Source: Excoecaria cochinchinensis (lineage: Eukaryota; Streptophyta; Magnoliopsida; Malpighiales; Euphorbiaceae). From it: DNA of 64,000 nucleotides. The position numbers were made by a program, and so were the translations under genes. Under the pieces are notes generated by a model, which was given only the letters and a program-made list of their open reading frames with translations, did no database searches and was not told where the DNA came from. Shown here in pieces: positions 22,261-34,190 of this stretch (positions are counted from its first letter, which is position 1; each line of letters opens with the position of its first letter). The stretch covers positions 8,064,501-8,128,500 of the forward strand of contig CANTUQ010000159.1 in NCBI GenBank assembly GCA_947683425.1. Reading direction: 5' to 3'.

Positions 22261-25103
22261 TGTGACGCGCGCCGGATCCCCGCGGCTGCCCGTTCGACCG
22301 CCCGCACGTGGGCGATCGGGGCATGTGTGGGTCCGTCAACAGCTTGCGATAAATCGCAAGTGCGTCTATGTTGGGCAACAAGGAGGTTTCATGGAGTCGC
22401 CACCCAATATAACATTGGGAAAGTTTCTCTCGCCTTGGAGAGCCTAAGACTTGCGCATTTTATCCATATTGGGCCATGAGGCCTAGGATTAACGTCTAAG
22501 TCTCGTGACACAAGAGGTGTCTTGGAAGATAACCTCTAGCCTCTTGAGCCCAAAGACCAGAGCAGAGTTCGGGACTTCTCATTTATTTATACCTTGATTA
22601 ATATCATAATTAAGTTTTGAATTCATTGTTTCATCAACTTTCCACACAATGCAATTTTAATTTAAAGGCACAATCATTCATATCAAAAGCGGTAAATGTA
22701 AGCAAAATCCAAAATAAAGCATTCAAAAATAAATTACAATAACACTAGGAGCGGAATACAACTCCCATTTATAAAAGTGAAATACATGCATAAAACGGGT
22801 TATTCATTAATAGTGAGAACATTGGTCCTCGCATGCATATTTATTATGAAAAAGTTTTGATGTGATGATTTATTTGGGTATGAAAAACTAGGACATTGGT
22901 CCCCTTTTATTTAGAAAAAATGTCAAGTTAATTAATAAAAATGCTTTTGTGATTTTCTTTCTAGCGAGCCTAAATAAAGAATTTTACAAGAAAATTATAT
23001 GGCAAAATTAAATATAATATTACAAATAAAGAAAATAAATATATGAACCAAACGAGCCTTTTGGACCTCCCGATGTGCTCGCAAAAACGCCCAAGCGAAA
23101 AATGAGTTTAGACATAAAACAAAATACAAATAAAATAATGTTAGTAATTAAATCAATTAAATCAATTAAACATACAAAATAATGAATAACAAATTAAAAT
23201 AACATAAGATGATATGAAAAGAATGATAATGGAATAAAAAATATTAACAAACCAAAATAAATGAGAAACATGTATTATGTATGACAAATAATTAAATGAT
23301 GTGATGAAAATAAAATAAAACATGTTAATTAATTAGTACATGAAAATATGAACATGATAACAATGATGATGAATATAAACGAATCAAAGAATATATAAAA
23401 TGATAAAGAAAAGAATTAATAAATGAAAACAATTAAAGAATGATGAAAACAATTAAATGAACAATATGATTAATTAAATATGTTCACAAATGATATAAAC
23501 CATTTACATGGCAAAAAGATCAATTTAAAATGAATTTATTAATTACATGTTAAAATTAAAAGAAAACAATATTCACATGAACAAAAATAAAATCATATAT
23601 AAACTATTAAATAGAACAAATATAAAATGAATACAACAAATGAATAGATGAAAACAATAAACATATCAATAAAAATAATATACATGAATAAATTAAATAT
23701 AAATAAAAGAAAAGAAAATAGAAATGGAGCCAAGAATATTTACCCTCAGAATATTGGATTTGATGAAGGTAAAAGATGATCGATTTCTTTGTTTGATGAT
23801 CCACAATATTAGAGTGAAATATGATGAAAATGTTGGAATTTTATTCCAAGAAACATAAAAAAAAAATGATCAAAAATTCTTTAAGAACAAAGAATTGATA
23901 CATTTGCCTAAAGAAATGATTTTGATCAAAAAAAAGTTTTTATTGATTAAAATAAAGAAAAATGATTTCAAGAACAGTCAATCACTTTGTTCATAACAAA
24001 AAAAATGATTGAAGTTTTATTTTAGAAAATCAAATAAAAATTAGATTTTGATGATAAACAATTATTTTATTTGTCTCAAAATCAATTTTTTATCAAAAAA
24101 TAGATTCAAAACAAAATCAATGAAAAAGTTTTATTGAACACAAAATAAAAGAAGAAAAACAATTTTGAGAACAAATAATTATTCTATTTGTCTCAAAAAT
24201 TGAATCAAACAACAAAATTTCCTCTAAAAAATATGTTTAGAAGAAATTATATTGAAAAAAGAATGAAACAATTGATTTTCTTTTTGATTTTTGGTTGGGG
24301 AATAAATCTGGAATTTTTGGTGGAAGAAGAAGATGAAGATGAAGAGAAAAATCTGGTCTAAAAAATGTGTGGAGAGGAGGCTCCTTTGATTTCATCATAA
24401 ACTATTTATAAGGTATAATAGGTTGCCCTAATTTAATTAAGGAAAAAAACCTATTTTAACCCAAAATTATTTTATTTTTAATGATAAAATCAAGTTTTAT
24501 TATTTAATTACCTAAAAAAATATTTTAGAATTTAATTTGAAGTCAAAAACCCCAAAAAAATGGGATAAAAAACGGATTTTTGGGTGAAAAAATCGGAAAA
24601 AAGCTGAAAAGAGGGATTTTTGGGTATCAGACCCTGTAGCGACGGCCGGTATGCCCGTCGCTATAGAGCGGCGGGCGTCGGAGCGGCAGCCAGGCGAGCC
24701 TCGCGCACGAGCGCTCCGTGCGGCGCTCAGCGTGCGCGATGCTGCGCGCAGCATCGGCGACGCTGAGCGTCGCCTTTTGCGCTCGCTGCGCGATGGGCGC
24801 CCAGGCGCCTGCGAGCTGGGCGCCAGCATGCCTGCGCGCTGCCGCGCCCGACACTCGCGGTCCGAAAATTTTTTTTTTTTTATTTTTTTTATTTTTAAAT
24901 TTTAAATTGACTAAAAACACTATAATTTTAAGCCCCCATTTTTCAAAATTAATTTTTTAAATATTTTTTATTATTTTTTAATTTTTCACTCTAAAATGCA
25001 AATTTGACGGGAAAACCATCACTTTTAACCTTTTAAGCCTGTGAAGGCAATTATCATCATTGGGTAACTTCGATCTAGGCTTACTCAGGACCCGGTGTCT
25101 ACA
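22261..25103 (-). repeat. E1 3' LTR (left, 2,843 bp)
   Basis: It runs TGTGACGCG to GTGTCTACA on the plus strand. A TATA box (minus strand TATAAATA) is at 24413-24420. A very GC-rich block (about 24637-24866) lies upstream of that box in transcript sense. The 22900-24300 part is extremely A-rich and holds no gene. Confidence 0.93.
24637..24866. repeat. GC-rich block of the E1 LTR, left copy
   Basis: It consists of GCGCTCAGCG, GCATCGGCGACGCTGAGCG and GGCGCC-type words repeated in both orientations, flanked by AT-rich LTR. The right LTR copy (about 33275-33530) differs by several block insertions and deletions, while the rest of the LTR hardly differs. Confidence 0.75.
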
Positions 25104-25249
25104 GTTGCCACCAGTTTAGGGGAATCTAGTGCACTAGTGTCTAGGTGAGCCTAAACTAAAAGAAGAAAAGGAAAGAGACGCGTACCTGAGTCGGCCGTCT
25201 TTCCGCTTGATGGAATTGTGATGATAGCTGTTGCTGTCTTTTGGTTGTA

Positions 25250-25637
25250 ACAGGTAATGCCGTGGTCGTGCTAACCTCTTGTGGGTAGTGCCGCCATCGT
25301 GCTAACCTATGTGAATTGGTAGTGCCGTGGTCGTGCTAACCTTTTGTGGGTTGTGCCGCCATCGTGCTAACCGCTGTGAATTGGTAGTGCCGTGGTCGTG
25401 CCAACCTCTTGTGGGTTGTGCCGCCATCGTGCTAACCGCTGTGAATTGGTAGTGCCGTGGTCGTGCCAACCTCTTGTGGGTTGTGCCGCCATCGTGCTAA
25501 CCGCTGTGAATTGGTAGTGCCGTGGTCGTGCCAACCTCTTGTGGGTTGTGCCGCCATCGTGCTAACCGCTGTGAATTGGTAGTGCCGTGGTCGTGCCAAC
25601 CTCTTGTGGATTGTGCCGCCATCGTGCTAACCGCTGT
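25250..25637. repeat. 65-bp minisatellite in the E1 3' region
   Basis: Units start AGTGCCGTGGTCGTG at 25321, 25386, 25451, 25516 and 25581, with an earlier partial copy. Each 65-bp unit holds two half-units, one with GTGGTCGTGC and one with GCCATCGTGC. The reverse complement gives GGTTNGCACGANNNCGGCAC, shared with the E3 array. Confidence 0.92.
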
Positions 25638-25727
25638 GAATTTTGGAACTGTGCTCCTTTAGATGTTTGGACTGGTGAATGGTGTGTTTTCGTTTGTTGA
25701 AGCGGTGCTATCTGTGAGCCCTTCGGT

Positions 25728-26475
25728 TGATTGCCCCCTGAGAGGTCTTCGGTTCATCGATCGTTTGTTTGCCCCCTGAGAAGTCTTCAGTTTGCTGCTC
25801 CCTGAGAAGTCTTCGATTTTCTGCTCCCTGAGAAGTCTTCGGTTTGCTGCTCCCTGAGAAGTCTTCGATTTTCTGCTCCCTGAGAAGTCTTCGGTTTTCT
25901 GCTCCCTGAGAAGTCTTCGGTTTGCTGCTCCCTGAGAAGTCTTCGGTTTATTGATCGTTTGCCCCCTGAGAGGTCTTCGATATGCTGCTCCCTGAGAAGT
26001 CTTCGATTTTCTGCTCCCTGAGAAGTCTTCGGTTAGCTGCTCCCTGAGAAGTCTTCGGTTTTCTGATCGTTTGCCCCCTGAGAGGTCTTCGATATGCTGC
26101 TCCCTGAGAAGTCTTCGATTTTCTGCTCCCTGAGAAGTCTTCGGTTAGCTGCTCCCTGAGAAGTCTTCGGTTTTCTGATCGTTTGTTTGCCCCCTGAGAG
26201 GTCTTCAGTTTGCTGCTCCCTGAGAAGTCTTCGATTTTCTGCTCCCTGAGAAGTCTTCGGTTTGCTGCTCCCTGAGAAGTCTTCGATTTTCTGCTCCCTG
26301 AGAATTCTTCGGTTTGCTGCTCCCTGAGAAGTCTTCGATTTTCTGCTCCCTGAGAAGTCTTCGATTTTCTGCTCCCTGAGAAGTCTTCGATTTGCTGCTC
26401 CCTGAGAAGTCTTCGGTTTTCTGCTCCCTGGGAAGTCTTTGGTTTATTGATCGTTTGCCCCCTGAGAGGTCTTCG
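25728..26475. repeat. About 25-bp minisatellite CTCCCTGAGAAGTCTTCGGT
   Basis: Nearly thirty copies of CTGCTCCCTGAGAAGTCTTC followed by GRTTT occur in tandem, with CCCCCTGAGAGGTCTTCGRT variants marking every few units. It is noncoding and lies between the 65-bp array and the hairpin region of E1. Confidence 0.92.
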
Positions 26476-26845
26476 GATGGTGCTTGGATTGATGATTAAG
26501 CTGGTATGTGGATTGATGATTTGATCAATGTCTGGATTGATGAATGAGTTGAGGTTTTGATTGATGATTTGACCGATGTCATCACTCGGCTTTTGTCGGT
26601 ATCCGCCTCAAGTCTCTCTTTCTACAAAATAAGGAAACTAAACTATGCAAAAATGGTGAGCATGCAAGTGAAATGCATGAGTAATGCAGGAATGCAGGAT
26701 AAAAATTCATCTATGTGAACTTGAAGATGATGCCGGGCTAGCTGCGATTTGCGATATAATTGATGCCTTTTGAGCTGCTTTTGATTTTCATGCCCTTCTG
26801 GGATTGCGAGATTCTCATCCGGTACCTGTAGTCATTAATTGAAGG

Positions 26846-27445
26846 TAGTGCGTCCCTTGTGGATTTTCACACTAGCTTTTCTTAGTGGGAGATGCGTCCT
26901 TTGTGGATTTTCACATAACCCTGTGCCTTATTTTTTTTGCCTGGAATGGACCCAACCCAATCCAGCGATTTTTCTCTTTCTTCTTTTTTTTTGAAGGACA
27001 GACTGCCTGTTTTCAGGTTTTCACCCTATCCTTTCGCCTAGTTTTTGCTTAGAGCGCCAGTTACGGTTTTCACTCTAACGGCTTTTTTTTTTTTTTTTTT
27101 TTTTTTTTGAGGATTGCTGAAGTTGTTGGCAAGAATCTTTCGGGAGTCTTAGGACATGGTTGCATGAGCTTGATTCTTCTCATTTGATAGCAGGATGAAT
27201 CGGCTGAAGCGTTTGCGTGCTGAGAGTAGCAGAGGGTAGGCAGATACATGAGTTTGATCACACAAGGTACAATACTCTGATCACATCATTGCATAAATGC
27301 ATGTGTTTCAATTTGATTTCATTAAACATGATCATTATTTTTGGCATTGACTTTAAAAAATACAAGACTTTAGCTAATCTCGAGATAGATCTTGAAAGCA
27401 TCAAACTTCTGTTATCAATCAGCCCTCTCGGGTTTTCATGATTGA
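26846..27445 (-). other. E1 stem-loop array (five hairpins)
   Basis: Minus-strand hairpins are at 27415-27445, 27049-27078, 26996-27031, 26887-26921 and 26846-26874. Each has a 6-10 bp stem closing a loop that begins AAAAYC and ends GG. Stems such as TTAGAGTG/CGCTCTAA and TAGTGTG/CGCACTA are perfect apart from G-T wobble. The same set is found in E3 and, partly, in E2. A T-run of about 25 (27084-27109) lies between two hairpins. Confidence 0.7.
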
Positions 27446-28571
27446 AGATTTTCTCTCAATTTTTTTCTTTTTTGAATGCGAATTCTAGATGCAACTTTGG
27501 GGATGAGACTTAACTCGAATGCATGAATGCACTCGTGGCTTCCCGCTTTAAGCTCAAGAAACACCATATGCCTCTTCTTACGTACCAAACCTTATTAGAA
27601 GGTCATCTTCGCTAATTGGATAAGACTGAACCAAGAATCAAAAGGTCTTACTTTGGTTGTAATGTTAGGCTTAGGTAGATGGCTATCAAAGGAGGATCAG
27701 GTCGCTAGAGAAAAATGGCCTCAATATTTTCTCAACTGGTGGATGAACCATTCTCAGCTCAGTTGTATATACAAAGGTATTCTTGAATTTGGATTTGATA
27801 ACATTTTAGCTCATTTAAGATCAGATTGACAGTTAAAAAGGTAATCATCAAAACTCGTCAAGTGGTTATTATTTTGAGCTCTACTTTTTTTTTTAGGAGC
27901 TCATGTCTTTGAAGCATGACTGAAACCCTCTTCCCAAAGCGTAAACTCATCCTTACTAAGGCAATTTTGATAACCCACAAAGAAATTGTTAATTGTTAAA
28001 ACGTTCATCCATCCCTGCTAGAGAGGCCACTCTTCTAAGGGGAAGTCAAAATCATTTTAGGCGAGGGGATAGTTTTAACATGTGTAACAACAAAATTGGC
28101 ACGCATTTAGCATACCCACATAAAGGCTCAATGGGCTAGCAAGCGATTATGAAGTAAGGGTAGGAAATGGTCATTTAGAGAGCTATACAAAGAAAATGTT
28201 GCCTAAATCATTTTCTAGGTTCCGTCTTATCCAGGGATCGATTTGACGGGTAATCAGAAAGGTTCTAGTGCTCTTAGTGAGTTTCCATCCAGTCCCCTAG
28301 TTGCAACTAGTTTTTTTTTTTACAGGAGCTATATTAGATGCTATCAAAATTTTCTTTGGGTTCCCCAAAGTTTTCGAGATTAACTGCAGTCATATTATTT
28401 GAGTTAATGCCAAAGTTAATTTGTTATGATCATGCGAAATGAAATCAATAGAAACATTATTCAAATAAGCAAAAAATTGTTCTCTTTATTACAAACAGAA
28501 AATTGTAGCATAAAATGTTCTAGAAATAAAAAGATCTAAAAGCAATATCACTAGTGGGCCACAAGACACAA
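27446..28571. other. E1 noncoding region between gag and hairpins
   Basis: No pol remnant or gene is recognised in these 1.1 kb; only single-copy, mixed-composition sequence is seen. Confidence 0.5.
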
Positions 28572-29978
28572 TCATGTTTGCGGTGGAGGGACTGCGTTGT
28601 AGCCTGCCTTTTTCTTCTTTTCTCTCTTCTCAGGATCTGTGATCTGATTGGTGTCAATGAGATCCTGGATCTTGTTTCTCAGAATACGGCAATGGTCAGT
28701 CAAATGGCCGGTGTGCTGGTGGTAAGCGCAGTACTGATCACCTCTATGTCCTGGCTGTCCCTGACTCAAGGCTGGTCTAGGTGGCAATGGCTGCAACTTG
28801 CCTTCTTTCATTAGTTTTTCCAGTACCCAAGATAGAGAGCGGCCTAAGTTAGAGTAGTATCTCTGACCCTGCCCAACTCCAGTAGCTGAGACCTCTGCCG
28901 TCCTACCGTTTCTGCTGTTGTTGCCTCCGGCACCTCCTGATTTGAATCCCGACTGGTTCCCATAGCCTTTCCCAGCAAAGTTATTTTGGCTTGCTTTCTT
29001 TGCCAGGTAAGCCGCCTCAGCTTCTATAGCGATATCCTTAAGCGACTCCCAGTCCTTGAGCCCCTTAAAACTGAGCAAGTCCCTTAAGTAAGGGCATGAG
29101 TTTCTGATAAACAGCTTGATCTGGTCTGCAGTGTCAGGCTTCCTCTTCATCTCCATGACCCTGTTTCTCCATCTTGTAAGGTACTCATGGAATGACTCAT
29201 CATTCTTCTGCTGTAGAAGCTCGAGGTCTTTTAGGGTGACCTCCATCCTAGTACTGCAGTCGTACTGCTTCATGAATTCTTCGGTCAAAAGGTCCCAGTC
29301 CTCTTTGGACCTCCTATCCAACCCGTGGTACCAGTCAACTGCCGGGCCCACCAGACTAAGGCAGAAATATTCCACCTTCTGCTTCTTGCTCAGCCCTGTG
29401 CCTTTCATGACCAGGGTGTACTGCTTGATATGGGCGGATGGGTCAGAGGTGCCATCAAATTTTGGCAGCTCGGGCATCTTGAATCTTTGGGGCAGCAGCT
29501 CTTCATCCCCCAGATCTCTGTCTTCTGGGTTGATCCCCTTGCCTGCTGACAGCATGCGGGTGATAGCTTCGATCTGTTGTCTCATACCTCTTAAAGCTTC
29601 ATCCTCTACTCTGGGTGCTCTGGGCCTCGCAGCTTGGTGGACTATCGGCACCACTTCTTCTTCCTCCTCCATTAGGAAATCATCATTGGGATTGTGAATC
29701 CTTTCCCCTCTTGGCTCGATGGGTGCGGCAGCTCTGTGCTCATTGTTGGGTTGGCGAGCAGCAGCTCCAACGAAGGGAGCCTCCCCACCAGCAGGTGGTT
29801 CGGCTTGCCCCCGAGGAGGGGCTGCTTGTGGCTGTAGAGCAGCAGGCGGCTGTGGGGCTGCAGGTGGATGGGCAATCCTTTCATCCATGGCACCCATCAT
29901 GTCTAGCACTCTCCGCTCGAAGTCCTCTAGCCTCCTAGCTAGGTCTTGAGTGGTCAAAACTCCAGGTTCTTCTGCCAT
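28572..29978 (-). CDS. E1 Gag, intact
   Basis: A 468-codon open frame from the first ATG (MAEEPGVLTTQDL); the frame is open a further 20 codons upstream but starts there with GTG. It has an N-terminal coiled coil (LEDFERRVLDMM), a Pro/Ala/Gln-rich linker, the Retrotrans_gag core (KFDGTSDPSAHIKQY to SFHEYLTRWRN, residues about 170-290), a Gly/Asn-rich stretch, and a zinc-knuckle-like CAYHQHTGHLTDHC near the end. Gag would package element RNA into particles. The frame closes at AGYNAVPPPQT, just where protease would follow in E2, so pol has been lost cleanly. No stop or frameshift is present. Confidence 0.88.
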   Translation of the reverse strand: MAEEPGVLTTQDLARRLEDFERRVLDMMGAMDERIAHPPAAPQPPAALQPQAAPPRGQAEPPAGGEAPFVGAAARQPNNEHRAAAPIEPRGERIHNPNDDFLMEEEEEVVPIVHQAARPRAPRVEDEALRGMRQQIEAITRMLSAGKGINPEDRDLGDEELLPQRFKMPELPKFDGTSDPSAHIKQYTLVMKGTGLSKKQKVEYFCLSLVGPAVDWYHGLDRRSKEDWDLLTEEFMKQYDCSTRMEVTLKDLELLQQKNDESFHEYLTRWRNRVMEMKRKPDTADQIKLFIRNSCPYLRDLLSFKGLKDWESLKDIAIEAEAAYLAKKASQNNFAGKGYGNQSGFKSGGAGGNNSRNGRTAEVSATGVGQGQRYYSNLGRSLSWVLEKLMKEGKLQPLPPRPALSQGQPGHRGDQYCAYHQHTGHLTDHCRILRNKIQDLIDTNQITDPEKREKKKKAGYNAVPPPQT

Positions 29979-30887
29979 TGATGATTCAAGAGAGGATTCA
30001 CTGATTGATGAGAATGACTCAGAATCCCAGTCAGACACTTGTTCCGGTAACTCAAAGAGCAGATTTGTCCTTACAAGCCGACCGTCGGAACCTCTAGTCC
30101 ACTTAGATGAATCTATGATGGCTGAAAAAAATTAGATTGTTAGGATGATGCATGAATGACATATACAATGCATGATAGTGAGCTATGCAACATTTACAAT
30201 CACATGCAAGCAAGTAAAGCCTTCCAACCTTATTACTCCCACACACGAGGTAATGCGGTCTCTTTCCTAGGTGGGCTTGATCCATGGGTTAGCGGGGAAC
30301 CCAATGGATGCGTATGGTGCTCGGTGAAGAACCGGCATCGTAACATATTTTATCTAATGCACAAGCGGATGGGTTATGATCATTATGTATTTAGGCAATC
30401 CCAATAAGTTGACATGGGCCTATCGGGGCATAAAAGCCTTTGATTAGGTGACCAATCAGATTATTTGGGTTTGTCCAATACAAAATGATCCATATAGCAA
30501 GCAAGGTATTACGGTTCATATCACCTAAGGGAAGTATCTATTGCCATTACATGAGCTTTGGTCATGGGTGATGTTACTTTAGGGCTACCCAAGCATGATC
30601 CCTGCCGACGGGTCTAGCTCATCACGAGCGTAACGACCGATCGGGTCACCATTTTATATACCATTGAGGTACGAGGCTTGGGCTGGTGATTATCCTTAAC
30701 ACTTCCCCAAATTGAGTGAAAATGGGGTCGTGCTTCGGGAACGCACCGGGCTAAAAGAGGGACCAAACTAGCATAGATCTAAGGCTCTAATGAGATGCAA
30801 TGCAGTTTTGAAAGAAGATGAAATTTTTAAATTAAAACTCAATTATGATTTTTAATCAAGGTACTTTCGAATCGAAGTCTCGAGTAT
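29979..30887 (-). promoter_or_regulatory. E1 leader (5' untranslated region)
   Basis: A roughly 900-base leader between primer-binding site and gag. Much of it, including GCACGACCCCATTTTCACTC and GGGAAGTGTTAAGGATAATC, is conserved with E2 (34290-34530) and E3 (50330-50545). The conservation in non-coding leader suggests a packaging or priming role; this is inference. Confidence 0.6.
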
Positions 30888-30907
30888 GTCCCCAGTGAAG
30901 TCGCCAC
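30888..30907 (-). promoter_or_regulatory. E1 primer-binding site
   Basis: The minus strand reads GTGGCGACTTCACTGGGGAC directly after the LTR end GCGCGTCACA. It is like the TGGCGACTCTGCTGGGGA site of Ogre elements (tRNA-Arg primed in known members), with one change relative to E2. Confidence 0.75.
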
Positions 30908-33763
30908 TGTGACGCGCGCCGGATCCCCGCGGCTGCCCGTTCGACCGCCCGCACGTGGGCGATCGGGGCATGTGTGGGTCCGTCAACAGCTTGCGATAAA
31001 TCGCAAGTGCGTCTATGTTGGGCAACAAGGAGGTTTCATGGAGTCGCCACCCAATAGAACATTGGGAAAGTTTCTCTCGCCTCGGAGAGCCTAAGACTTG
31101 CGCATTTTATCCATATTGGGCCATGAGGCCTAGGATTAACGTCTAAGTCTCGTGACACAAGAGGTGTCTTGGAAGATAACCTCTAGCCTCTTGAGCCCAA
31201 AGATCAGAGCAGAGTTCGGGACTTCTCATTTATTTATACCTTGATTAATATCATAATTAAGTTTTGAATTCATTGTTTCATCAACTTTCCACACAATGCA
31301 ATTTTAATTTAAAGGCACAATCATTCATATCAAAAGCGGTAAATGTAAGCAAAATCCAAAATAAAGCATTCAAAAACAAATTACAATAACACTAGGAGCG
31401 GAATACAACTCCCATTTATAAAAGTGAAATACATGCATAAAACGGGTTATTCATTAATAGTGAGAACATTGGTCCTCGCATGCATATTTATTATGAAAAA
31501 GTTTTGATGTGATGATTTATTTGGGTATGAAAAACTAGGACATTAGTCCCCTTTTATTTAGAAAAAATGTCAAGTTAATTAATAAAAATGCTTTTGTGAT
31601 TTTCTTTCTAGCGAGCCTAAATAAAGAATTTTACAAGAAAATTATATGGCAAAATTAAATATAATATTACAAATAAAGAAAATAAATATATGAACCAAAC
31701 GAGCCTTTTGGACCTCCCGATGTGCTCGCAAAAACGCCCAAGCGAAAAATGAGTTTAGACATAAAACAAAATACAAATAAAATAATGTTAGTAATTAAAT
31801 CAATTAAACATACAAAATAATGAATAACAAATTAAAATAACATAAGATGATATGAAAAGAATGATAATGGAATCAAAAATATTAACAAACCAAAATAAAT
31901 GAGAAACATGTATTATGTATGACAAATAATTAAATGATGTGATGAAAATAAAATAAAACATATTAATTAATTAGTACATGAAAATATGAACATGATAACA
32001 ATGATGATGAATATAAACGAATCAAAGAATATATAAAATGATAAAGAAAAGAATTAATAAATGAAAACAATTAAAGAATGATGAAAACAATTAAATGAAC
32101 AATATGATTAATTAAATATGTTCACAAATGATATAAACCATTTACATGGCAAAAAGATCAATTTAAAATGAATTTATTAATTACATGTTAAAATTAAAAG
32201 AAAACAATATTCACATGAACAAAAATAAAATCATATATAAACAATTAAATAGAACAAATATAAAATGAATACAACAAATGAATAGATGAAAACAATAAAC
32301 ATATCAATAAAAATAATATACATGAATAAATTAAATATAAATAAAAGAAAAGAAAATAGAAATGGAGCCAAGAATATTTACCCTCAGAATATTGGATTTG
32401 ATGAAGGTAAAAGATGATCGATTTCTTTGTTTGATGATCCACAATATTAGAGTGAAATATGATGAAAATGTTGGAATTTTATTCCAAGAAACATAAAAAA
32501 AAATGATCAAAAATTCTTTAAGAACAAAGAATTGATACCTTTGCCTAAAGAAATGATTTTGATCAAAAAAAAAAGTTTTTATTGATTAAAATAAAGAAAA
32601 ATGATTTCAAGAACAGTCAATCACTTTGTTCATAACAAAAAAAATGATTGAAGTTTTATTTTAGAAAATCAAATAAAAATTAGATTTTGATGACAAACAA
32701 TTATTTGATTTGTCTCAAAATCAATTTTTTATCAAAAAAGAGATTCAAAACAAAATCAATGAAAAAGTTTTATTGAACACAAAATAAAAGAAGAAAAACA
32801 ATTTTGAGAACAAATAATTATTCTATTTGTCTCAAAAATTGAATCAAACAACAAAACTTCCTCTAAAAAATATGTTTAGAAGAAATTATGTTGAAAAAAG
32901 AATGAAACAATTGATTTTCTTTTTGATTTTTGGTTGGGGAATAAATCTGGAATTTTTGGTGGAAGAAGAAGATGAAGATGAAGAGAAAAATCTGTTCTAA
33001 AAAATGTGTGGAGAGGAGGCTCCTTTGATTTCATCATAAACTATTTATAAGGTATAATAGGTTGCCCTAATTTAATTAAGGAAAAAAACCTATTTTAACC
33101 CAAAATTATTTTATTTTTAATGATAAAATCAAGTTTTATTATTTAATTACCTAAAAAAATATTTTACAATTTAATTTGAAGTCAAAAACCCCAAAAAAAT
33201 GGGATAAAAAACGGATTTTTGGGTGAAAAAATCGGAAAAAAGCTGAAAAGAGGGATTTTTGGGTATCAGACCCTGTAGCGACGGCCGGTATGCCCGTCGC
33301 TATAGAGCGGCGGGCGTCGGAGCGGCAGCCAGGCGAGCCTCGCGCGCTGGCGCTCGCGCACGAGCGCTCAGCGTGCGCGATGCTGCGCGCGCCTTTAGCG
33401 GCGCGCAGCATCGGCGACGCTGAGCGTCGCCTTTTGCGCTCGCTGCGCGATGGGCGCCTGCGCGCTGGGCGCCCAAGCGCCTGCGAGCTGGGCGCCAGCT
33501 CGCTGCCGCGCCCGACACTCGCGGTCCGAAAATTTTTTTTTATTTTTTTTATTTTTAAATTTTAAATTGACTAAAAACACTATAATTTTAAGCCCCCATT
33601 TTTCAAAATTAATTTTTTAAATATTTTTTATTATTTTTTAATTTTTCACTCTAAAATGCAAATTTGACGGGAAAACCATCACTTTTAACCTTTTAAGCCT
33701 GTGAAGGCAATTATCATCATTGGGTAACTTCTATCTAGGCTTACTCAGGACCCGGTGTCTACA
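30908..33763 (-). repeat. E1 5' LTR (right, 2,856 bp)
   Basis: Near copy of 22261-25103 with a minus-strand TATA box at 33052-33059 and its own version of the GC-rich block at about 33275-33530. Confidence 0.93.
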
Positions 33764-33768
33764 CAATG

Positions 33769-34170
33769 ATATTAAAATTTGATCATAAAAATATCCGAGA
33801 TAGAAATAGATGAGAAATCCCGGACCCAGCTCTGGTCTTCGGGCTCAAAGAGGCTAGAGGTTCACCCTCCAAGACACCTCTCTGTGCCATGAGAATTTAG
33901 CGCTAATCCTAGGCTCCTTAGGGTAAGAGGTTTTACCTTCCAGGACCCCTCTGGCTGGCCCAAAATGGATACCAAGCGCAGTCTTAGGCTCTCCGAGGCG
34001 AGAGTAACTTTCCCAATGTTCTATTGGGTGGCGACTCCATGATACCTCCTTGTTGCCCAACATAGACGCACTTGCGATTTATCGCAAGCTGTCAACGGAC
34101 CCACAAATGCCCCGATCGCTCACGTGCCGGTGGTCGAACGGGCGGCCATGGGGATCCGGCGCGCGTCACA
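33769..34170 (+). repeat. E2 5' LTR, second part
   Basis: It continues the LTR interrupted at 22260 and ends GGCGCGCGTCACA. It matches 59156-59557. Confidence 0.9.
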
Positions 34171-34190
34171 GTGGCGACTCCACTGGGGAC
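34171..34190 (+). promoter_or_regulatory. E2 primer-binding site
   Basis: GTGGCGACTCCACTGGGGAC follows the LTR end directly. This is the Ogre-type primer site. Confidence 0.78.

Larger units (their letters stand above)
22261..33763 (-). mobile_element. Gag-only LTR retrotransposon E1 (TR-GAG-like), inserted in the E2 5' LTR
   Basis: LTRs are 22261-25103 and 30908-33763 and CAATG is duplicated at 22256-22260 and 33764-33768. The element is read on the minus strand: 5' LTR, primer-binding site at 30907-30888, leader, intact gag (29978-28572), hairpins and minisatellites. There is no protease, RT or integrase. Ends, leader and 3' modules are those of E2, so E2-type pol could have mobilised it. 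The LTRs are very similar, so it is younger than E2. Confidence 0.93.

Noticed and set aside
24512..24960. GC-rich frames of about 80-105 codons on both strands, and at 33151-33580
   Set aside because: They come from the repetitive GC-rich LTR block, which differs between the two LTRs by insertions and deletions.
25250..26475. CRISPR-like array
   Set aside because: Units are contiguous minisatellite copies without unique spacers, and this is a plant nuclear context.
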